Source: Miltoncostaea sp050249835 (GTDB lineage: Bacteria > Actinomycetota > Thermoleophilia > Miltoncostaeales > Miltoncostaeaceae). Taken from it: 64,000 nucleotides of DNA. Every line of letters begins with the position of its first letter. The first letter of the stretch is position 1. The stretch spans positions 124,001 through 188,000 of the forward strand of contig JBFWPT010000001.1 in NCBI GenBank assembly GCA_050249835.1, written 5' to 3'. Below are positions 58,214 to 64,000 of the stretch, piece by piece. The translations under genes were made by a program, and so were the position numbers. The notes beneath the pieces are model-generated. The model saw only the letters and a program-made list of their open reading frames with translations, had not been told where the DNA came from and searched no databases.

Positions 58214-59502
58214 GCGCTCCAGTCGTCTTCAGGGACCTCTCCCCGAGGACACCCCTGGATGCGGCCGAAGACCAGTGGCTCGAGCGCCTCGCGGCGCACC
58301 TGGAGGACCACGACCATGTTCTCCACCTTGCCGGCGACGGTCGCCTCGACGACGAGGACGACCCAGCGCTCCGTCGGGGCCCGGACGGAGACTGGTGGGC
58401 GGGGCAGTTCATCGGCGAGCTGCGCTTCGAGGACCGCGAGGTCCGCATCGAGCCGCGTCTTGGCATCGACGTCATCGGGGCCTGGCTCGCCCACGCACTC
58501 AACCTCGCGTTGGTCCCCCGTTCGGCGACCGCTGCCTCGCAGGGGCCGATGATCGTCCAGCTCCTCGATCGCGTCTGGTCGGCGGGTGTCGCCGACGCCG
58601 CCCGCCACGGCGGACCGCGTCTGCGCAGGACCTCGCATCACGACGACCTCTTCGTGCGGGGAAGGCTCGACGTCCCCTCGACCATCCGCCACCGTGCCGG
58701 CAGGCGTCCGCTCGTCGGCTCGATCCGCACCGAGCGCGATCTCGATAACCCCGTCGCGCGCGTCCTGGTGCTGGCCGATCGAGCACTGCGATCCCTGCTT
58801 CCCGTGCGACCGACATGGCGTCCCACGCTCACGGGGGAGGTGCTCAGCCAGCTGCGGGCCGTGGTAGGAAGCCAGCCTGAGTTGCCGGATCCGTCGGCTC
58901 TCGGGCGCGTTCGCTATACGCCGATCACGCGGCGCTTTCAGCCGATCGCGCGACTGTCCCACGAGATCGCCCACCGGCGTGGGCGCCTCACCTCCGCGTC
59001 CAGTGCCGACGCCTCCGGGGTACTGGTGGACGTAGCCGAGCTGTGGGAGCTCTTCCTGGTGCACTGCGCGCGGCGAGCGTTCGGGCCGACCCGTGTGGAG
59101 CACGGGACCGCCGAGCGCGAGGGGTCCTACCTTTTGCAGTCGATTCCGCAGCCCGCGAGGCGACTTGGCCGCCTGAAGCCGGACATCCTGATCCGGGATC
59201 GACACGGCGATCTCTGCGCCGTCATCGACGCCAAGTACAAGCGTCTGCGCTCCCTGCGGAGCACTCCGAGCGGAGTCGACCGCGGTGACCTCTACCAGTT
59301 GACGTCGTACCTGTCCGGGCACGACGTCGCCCTCGGCGCGCTCGCCTACCCGCCCCACGACGGCGACGAGGCGGCCGCGGATCGCCACGGGCCGTGGACG
59401 ACGCGGGCCGGTCAGCGGACGTGCTTCCTTCGGATCCCTGCGACGGCCGTGGGGGCGACGGACGCTCTCAGATGCCTCGTCGATGAGGCAACGGCGACGT
59501 GA
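58210..59502 (+). CDS. mcrC: McrC-type PD-(D/E)xK nuclease
   Basis: The 430-residue protein has an N-terminal McrB-contacting region (FIGELRFEDREVRIEPRLG) and the nuclease core LKPDILIRDRHGDLCAVIDAKYK (Asp325, Asp340, Lys342) followed by RGDLYQLTSYL. McrC cleaves DNA when stimulated by the McrB ring. GTG 58210 overlaps the mcrB stop as GTGA, and its own stop overlaps the methyltransferase start, so stoichiometric synthesis is likely. Confidence 0.88.
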   Translation: MSAPVVFRDLSPRTPLDAAEDQWLERLAAHLEDHDHVLHLAGDGRLDDEDDPALRRGPDGDWWAGQFIGELRFEDREVRIEPRLGIDVIGAWLAHALNLALVPRSATAASQGPMIVQLLDRVWSAGVADAARHGGPRLRRTSHHDDLFVRGRLDVPSTIRHRAGRRPLVGSIRTERDLDNPVARVLVLADRALRSLLPVRPTWRPTLTGEVLSQLRAVVGSQPELPDPSALGRVRYTPITRRFQPIARLSHEIAHRRGRLTSASSADASGVLVDVAELWELFLVHCARRAFGPTRVEHGTAEREGSYLLQSIPQPARRLGRLKPDILIRDRHGDLCAVIDAKYKRLRSLRSTPSGVDRGDLYQLTSYLSGHDVALGALAYPPHDGDEAAADRHGPWTTRAGQRTCFLRIPATAVGATDALRCLVDEATAT

Positions 59503-62500
59503 TCACTCCCATGGCCCTGCGCGGCACCCGCTCGACCGAGGGTGCTCTCAACCTCCTCCGCGCCCTCGGTTACGAGACCGACAGTGCCCGTCCGTACGAT
59601 CTCGGCGACGTCGGCCTGACCGGCGTCGGCACCCGCCTGCGCGCCCATCAGCGCCGCGGCTACGGAGTCCTCGTCGCCGAGGTCGACGACGTGCCCCGCT
59701 CGCTCAAGACCGTCGGGCGCCGGCTAATCGATGGGTTCCACGATCAGCCCCTCCTCATCCTCGGCGTCCGCGGCACCGGGGCGTGGGAGTCCTTCGCGAT
59801 CGTCCGGCCGCGCCTCGTGAAGGGCGGCGGGGGAGCTGTCACGATCGCCCGGCTCGTCGTGCGGCCCTCGTTGCCGACGGTCCACGATGTGGAGGTCGTC
59901 TCCCACCTCGCCTGGAGGGCCGAGCGCAGCGACGCCCAGAACCAGGACGCGATCGACCGGGCGCTCGACGTCGAGCGCGTCACGAAGCGCTTCTTCGTCG
60001 AGCTCAACGCTCACTACCGCGTCCTCGTCCAGGCAGTGTCCGAGGCTGCGGCCGGCAGCCCCGCGGTCCACGCCGGCATCGAGCAGGCACGGGGCGCCGA
60101 TCGCGTCGCCCTCCGGATTGTCACGCAGGCCCTCTTCGCCTACTTCCTCCAACGAAAGGGCCTCCTCGAGGGCCGGCCGGCGTGGCTGTCGGACGCGTAT
60201 CGGGCCCAGCTCCACGCGGGCGGCGGCTTCTACGAGGCTGTGCTCGAGCCGCTCTGCTACGAGGCCCTGAACGTGCCGTCGGAAAGTCGCGCGGATGCCT
60301 GGCAGAAGCCAGGCATCCCCTTTCTCAACGGTGGGCTCTTCGAGCGGCGCTACGGCGCCGTGTCCCTGCCCCTTCCTGACACGATCTTCTCGACCGAGGA
60401 CGGCCTGCTCGGTTTCCTCGACGGGTGGAGCTTCACCGTGTCCGAAGAGAGGGCCGATGAGACCGAAGTGGCTGTCGACCCCGAGATGCTGGGGAAGGTC
60501 TTCGAGAATCTCATCTCCGACGACGAGCGGCGCAATCAGGGCACGGTCTACACGCCACGGCCGGTGGTGCAGTTTATGTGCCGCGAGGCCCTCGTGCCGT
60601 ACCTCCAGCGCACCTGCGCGATGTCCGAGTCGGAGGCGCGGTGCCTCATCGACGGGGACGACCCCTTCGGGGCTCTCGGGGAGCTCGCCGGGGTCGAGAG
60701 AGCGGCAGAGGTGGCTCCGCCCGTCGATTGCGCGCTGGCCGGGATCACGGTGCTCGATCCGGCGGTGGGCTCGGGTGCATTCCTACTTGGGATGCTCAGC
60801 GAGATCGCGCGGCTGCGTGGGCACGCACACGCTGTCACGGCGGGTCAGGACGCCGACCTCGCTACTCGGCACGCCTGGAGGCGCCACGCGATTCAGTCCA
60901 GCCTCTTTGGCGTCGACATTAACCCGACGGCGATCGAGTTGTGCCGACTCCGGCTGTGGCTGGCCCTACTCGTCGATACCCCCGATGGGGTCACCCCCGA
61001 GCCGCTCCCTAACCTCGAGTTCCGCACCGTTCCAGCCAACTCGCTCACCGACTTCGTGGCTGGTGTGGAGGTGCAGAACTCGCGTGACGGCGCCGCTTCC
61101 CTCGACGTGCACGGGCTCGACCCGGCCGCCTTGGTAAACCTGCGCGAGCGCTACTTCAACGCGGCCGACCCTGCCGGGAAGGCGGAGCTGCACCTGGCCA
61201 TCGGCGGGGCGGAGGACGCGCTGCTCGCGTCCATCTTCGCCCGCGCTCGCGAGAACGCCGGCCACGCGGCCAAGATCAGCAAGACGAGAGCCCTCGGCGA
61301 GCAGGCTCTTGCCGACATCGCGACACTCGAGGCGGCCTTCCACGACCGTGACCGGATCTTCCCCGCCTTCATGCCGGCCTTCCACGCGCCAGAAGTGATG
61401 GCGGGCGGAGGCTGGGACGTAGTGATCATGAACCCGCCCTACCTCAGTCGGAAGGAGATCGCCCAGCATCTCGACGCGGTGCTCCTGCGCGACCTGGAGC
61501 TGCACTACGGACGCACCGCCGACCTCATGATCCACTTCGCCTGGCGGGCGCTGCAGCTCATCCGCGCGGGCGGGGTGATGTCGATGATCTTCAACGACTC
61601 GATCTTTACGAGCACGGACGGCGCCGAGCTGCGCCGGCGGCTCCTGGCGGGGCCCGAGGCCCCCGAGACGGTCCACGTGGCCGCGCGCACTCGCTGCTTC
61701 GAGGGCGTCGCCGTGAACGGCGGCGTGATCGTGGCCTCCCGCGGGCTCGGCCATGACTCGGAGATCCGCTGGGTCGAGAACCACGGAAGGCCGACGAACG
61801 ACCTGCTGGCGGCGGGGCGAATCGCGGAGCCGACGCGCTCGATGACGCCGGTGGGGGCCTCGGAGTTGTTCGAGGTGCCGGCGGCGGAGTTCCACCGTCT
61901 GCCACACCGGCCCCTCTTTCGCCCGAGCCGTCCGGCTCGCGATGTGCTGCCGCGGTTCGCCCGATGCGCAGCTTGGAACGAGTTTGGCCGCTTCGACGCG
62001 CCCGACGGTGGCGCGAGCTGGGAGTTGCTATCGAACACGCGCGCGCTGGCGCGCTGGAGCGCCGACGCTCGCCGCGCCGGTTTCTATGACGCCCTAAAGC
62101 CGGGGCGGGACTGGGTCCTCCTCGGGCTGGTCGTGGAAGGCGGCCAGGGGCTGGCCACGGCCGACGACCGGCGCTTCCTGGCGGCGATCGACGGCACAGC
62201 CGAGGCTGAGGCCGCCCGGGCCACCTGCCGTCGGCTTGAGGAGCTCACTCTACGCCACGAGGAGGCGGGGGCCCGCTACCGCACCCTCGTCGCAGTGGGC
62301 GCCGGCGCGGACGACGCGCTTCTGGCGATCGCCGACGAGTTCGGAGCGTCCGCGCTGGGCTGGCCTCGCTCCGGTCTGCTTCGGATCGCGCCGCCCGATC
62401 GGGTCCGCTCGACGGCTTTAACGGCGGACGAGGTCGCCGGCGGAATCGCCAGTGGAGCAACCTGGGTTCCCTTTGAGAAGGGCGACGACTCCGGCGAGGA

Positions 62501-63050
62501 TGGAGGAGCGGCGAGGTGGCGTCGTGAGAATCCCCTCGTGATCGACTGGTCGCCGGTTTCCGTGGCGTTGCTCCGCCAACGGGTGCGGGCCGGGGGATCA
62601 AGGAGCCCTCGGCTGCAGAACGAACGACTCTGGGGACAGGGTGGCTGTGCCTTCAACCGCATCGCCAGCTACTTGCGAGTCCGAAGGGTTCCGGATGCGG
62701 GCATCTTCAGCGACAAGACGCCAACCATCGGGCCATCAGTTGACTGGCTCAGCGTGGACTCCCTGCTGGCACTACTGAACGCGCCGGTCGTCGACTTCTG
62801 CGTTCGCACCTTCCTCGGGTCCCGCATGCAGATTGAGATTGGAGATATCCGAAGGCTTCCGGTTCCGGTCCTTGACGGGTCCCAGGCGAGCGCCCTCGAT
62901 CTCCTCGGTCGTCGCGCGGTGGCCGCCAAGGAGGCGCTAGACGCTGGCGCCGAGGGCGAACCGTTGGGAGAGATCGAGCACGAGCTCGACCTGTACACCC
63001 GCGAGCTCTACGGGGTCGCGGCCGACGCCGACCTATGGGTGGTGCGATGA
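59499..63050 (+). CDS. Large N6-adenine methyltransferase (Eco57I/PglX-like)
   Basis: The 1183-residue protein has a ~330-residue N-terminal domain (TRSTEGALNLLRALGYETDS), a gamma-class N6-adenine methyltransferase with TVYTPRPVVQFM, motif I VLDPAVGSGAFLLGM (~420), the FGVDINPTAIELCRLRLWL motif and catalytic NPPY (645-648), then a C-terminal target-recognition/TaqI-like region (FNRIASYLRVRRVPDAGIFS). No nuclease motif is evident in the N-terminal domain. It resembles Eco57I-type and PglX/DrmMI methyltransferases. GTGA and ATGA overlaps connect it to mcrC and to the helicase gene. ATG 59511 is an alternative start. Confidence 0.85.
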   Translation: MITPMALRGTRSTEGALNLLRALGYETDSARPYDLGDVGLTGVGTRLRAHQRRGYGVLVAEVDDVPRSLKTVGRRLIDGFHDQPLLILGVRGTGAWESFAIVRPRLVKGGGGAVTIARLVVRPSLPTVHDVEVVSHLAWRAERSDAQNQDAIDRALDVERVTKRFFVELNAHYRVLVQAVSEAAAGSPAVHAGIEQARGADRVALRIVTQALFAYFLQRKGLLEGRPAWLSDAYRAQLHAGGGFYEAVLEPLCYEALNVPSESRADAWQKPGIPFLNGGLFERRYGAVSLPLPDTIFSTEDGLLGFLDGWSFTVSEERADETEVAVDPEMLGKVFENLISDDERRNQGTVYTPRPVVQFMCREALVPYLQRTCAMSESEARCLIDGDDPFGALGELAGVERAAEVAPPVDCALAGITVLDPAVGSGAFLLGMLSEIARLRGHAHAVTAGQDADLATRHAWRRHAIQSSLFGVDINPTAIELCRLRLWLALLVDTPDGVTPEPLPNLEFRTVPANSLTDFVAGVEVQNSRDGAASLDVHGLDPAALVNLRERYFNAADPAGKAELHLAIGGAEDALLASIFARARENAGHAAKISKTRALGEQALADIATLEAAFHDRDRIFPAFMPAFHAPEVMAGGGWDVVIMNPPYLSRKEIAQHLDAVLLRDLELHYGRTADLMIHFAWRALQLIRAGGVMSMIFNDSIFTSTDGAELRRRLLAGPEAPETVHVAARTRCFEGVAVNGGVIVASRGLGHDSEIRWVENHGRPTNDLLAAGRIAEPTRSMTPVGASELFEVPAAEFHRLPHRPLFRPSRPARDVLPRFARCAAWNEFGRFDAPDGGASWELLSNTRALARWSADARRAGFYDALKPGRDWVLLGLVVEGGQGLATADDRRFLAAIDGTAEAEAARATCRRLEELTLRHEEAGARYRTLVAVGAGADDALLAIADEFGASALGWPRSGLLRIAPPDRVRSTALTADEVAGGIASGATWVPFEKGDDSGEDGGAARWRRENPLVIDWSPVSVALLRQRVRAGGSRSPRLQNERLWGQGGCAFNRIASYLRVRRVPDAGIFSDKTPTIGPSVDWLSVDSLLALLNAPVVDFCVRTFLGSRMQIEIGDIRRLPVPVLDGSQASALDLLGRRAVAAKEALDAGAEGEPLGEIEHELDLYTRELYGVAADADLWVVR

Positions 63051-64000
63051 CCGACCCCCTCTCCCTCCCGTATTCGGACAATGAGGTCGCCCTCGTCGCC
63101 GAGCGGCTGCGCGCCGAGATCGCCGATGATCCTGACCGCCTCGACGTTGCCTCGGGCTACTTCGCGCCCTCGGTCTGGTCGGCTCTGGGCGACGCGCTCG
63201 ACGCCATCGGACGCTTCCGCCTCCTGCTTGGAACCGACCACGAGCTCAAGGCGCTGACACCGCTCCAGGAGTCGGCCAACATCGAGGCCCTCGTGCAGGC
63301 GGCCATCGACCAGGACACCCAGCCGCCGGGCCTCGTAGGCCCTCAGGAGGCGGCCGCGCTCGCAGCGCTGATCGCCTTCCTGGAGCGCCAGCGGAAGGCG
63401 AACGGCGAGGTCGTGCGCCTCTGGCGGGGCGAGGGGTTCCTCCACGCTAAGGCGTACATCCTCGATGGCTCGGTGGGCATCGGCAGCGCGAACTTCACCT
63501 TCAACGGCCTCATGCGCAACCGGGAGCTGGTGGGCTGGCGCCAGGACCGCCGCGAGGTCGGCGAGGTGCGCGCCTGGTTCGAGCGCTACTGGAGCCACGA
63601 CGACACGGTGCCCTACACGGAGCAGCTCCTGGAGGCGCTCCGCGCCACCCCGCAGGTGTCGGAGACGTACCGGCCGTTCGACGTCCTCATCCGCACCCTT
63701 GCCGCCCGCTACGGGTCGGAGCTGCCGCCCTCCCTCGAGGAGGCCCGCTTCACCTTGAAGTGGTTCCAGGAGGACGCCGTCTTCCGTTTGGTGCGCCTGC
63801 TGAACGGCCCTGCGCGCGGCGCCCTGCTCGCCGATGCCGTCGGTCTCGGCAAGACCTGGATGGCCATCGGCGTCATTCACCACTACCTCTACCGCCAGGC
63901 CGAGGCGCGCCGTGGGCAGGGTAGGCCCGTGCTGTTGATCGTGCCGGCCTCCCTGGAGCCGATGTGGCGCGGAATGCTGGAGCGCGAGGGGCTCGACTGG
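63047..64000 (+). CDS. PLD-SNF2 helicase (3'-truncated by window)
   Basis: Translating from ATG 63047 gives 318 residues to the edge without a stop. Residues ~1-190 are a PLD-like domain with HKD motif HAKAYILDGSVGIGSANFT (His133, Lys135, Asp140). A SNF2-type helicase then begins: LKWFQEDAVF, motif I LLADAVGLGKTWMA (Lys269) and motif Ia VLLIVPASLEPMW. The remainder lies outside. Such proteins couple DNA translocation to nicking or cleavage, as in DISARM DrmD-like proteins or type I/III-like effectors. ATGA overlap with the methyltransferase gene. Confidence 0.8.
   Translation, partial: MTDPLSLPYSDNEVALVAERLRAEIADDPDRLDVASGYFAPSVWSALGDALDAIGRFRLLLGTDHELKALTPLQESANIEALVQAAIDQDTQPPGLVGPQEAAALAALIAFLERQRKANGEVVRLWRGEGFLHAKAYILDGSVGIGSANFTFNGLMRNRELVGWRQDRREVGEVRAWFERYWSHDDTVPYTEQLLEALRATPQVSETYRPFDVLIRTLAARYGSELPPSLEEARFTLKWFQEDAVFRLVRLLNGPARGALLADAVGLGKTWMAIGVIHHYLYRQAEARRGQGRPVLLIVPASLEPMWRGMLEREGLDW

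Larger units (their letters stand above)
47019..64000. mobile_element. Integrated genomic/defence island (left boundary; right end outside window)
   Basis: Integration into a tRNA 3' half leaves a 3' fragment whose acceptor side faces the chromosome and whose anticodon side faces the element. Here the acceptor side is at lower coordinates, so the element lies to the right. This side holds poorly conserved small genes, pseudogenes and then only defence genes, while the left side is ordinary metabolism. No integrase is in view, so it should be near the other end with an intact tRNA-Ser. Confidence 0.65.

Noticed and set aside
56381..64000. Classification of the last operon as BREX or DISARM
   Set aside because: The methyltransferase and SNF2-PLD proteins resemble parts of those systems, but no PglZ, BrxC, DrmA or DrmB is visible and McrBC is not a standard component; the missing right side leaves it open.

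Overview
The window is a very GC-rich bacterial chromosome segment. It has many GTG and TTG starts, genes packed with ATGA/GTGA overlaps, and repeated leaderless promoters in which a TANNNT box sits 6-8 nt before the start codon. Together with its gene families (DUF7144, PRC-barrel pairs, cobalamin-binding MerR, formylglycine-generating enzyme, an actinobacterial-style methylmalonyl-CoA mutase) this suggests an actinomycete-lineage organism, perhaps Thermoleophilia. The class-level guess is inference.

Positions 1-26,000 are mostly housekeeping and envelope genes: the C-terminus of a CPA2 antiporter, an L,D-transpeptidase, a solute-binding protein, a frameshifted CarH-like B12/light-type regulator beside TTGACAG repeats, a nitroreductase-LOG-membrane operon, a MOSC protein, tadA, a secreted glycosidase-like protein, a methylmalonyl-CoA mutase large subunit, PRC-barrel proteins, a formylglycine-generating enzyme close to a sulfatase carrying the cysteine it would oxidise, a diguanylate cyclase, a Gre-like factor, a KdpDE-like two-component pair and MreB.

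Positions 26,000-46,900 form a nitrogen-oxide respiration region. narGHJI and narK make one coupled operon, preceded divergently by a hemerythrin-cupin fusion. Next come a DUF2249 / MIP18 / 12-TM / DUF2249 cassette and an opposing operon of an acyl-CoA ligase, thioesterase, short-chain dehydrogenase and cupin. Then come a copper nitrite reductase (nirK), a cysteine-bearing HTH regulator and an NDH-2/SQR-like flavoprotein. The DUF2249 cassette and nirK, 7 kb apart, share a nearly identical promoter block (GGYGGTGATTTAGT with an upstream TRGACA box). A weaker variant overlaps the promoter of the HTH regulator, so a common circuit is likely. A CBS-HypB-like fusion gene, relics of a flavodoxin and a cupin gene, and a divergent MarR/cupin pair close this part.

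At about 46,962-47,018 lies only the 3' half of a tRNA-Ser(CGA) gene, with its terminator on the left. This is the signature of an integration site: the element should extend rightwards from 47,019 beyond the window. That island holds small and decayed genes, then a defence cluster. It contains a kinase-helicase plus phospholipase-D nuclease pair matching type I Mokosh, a Schlafen/AlbA_2 ATP-binding protein and an orphan antitoxin-like gene. Last is a tightly coupled four-gene operon: McrB-like AAA+ ATPase/GTPase, McrC nuclease, 1183-residue adenine methyltransferase, and a PLD-SNF2 helicase cut by the window edge. The last operon is the best candidate for an under-described system, because McrBC (normally methylation-dependent) is translationally coupled to a methyltransferase and a translocase-nuclease.
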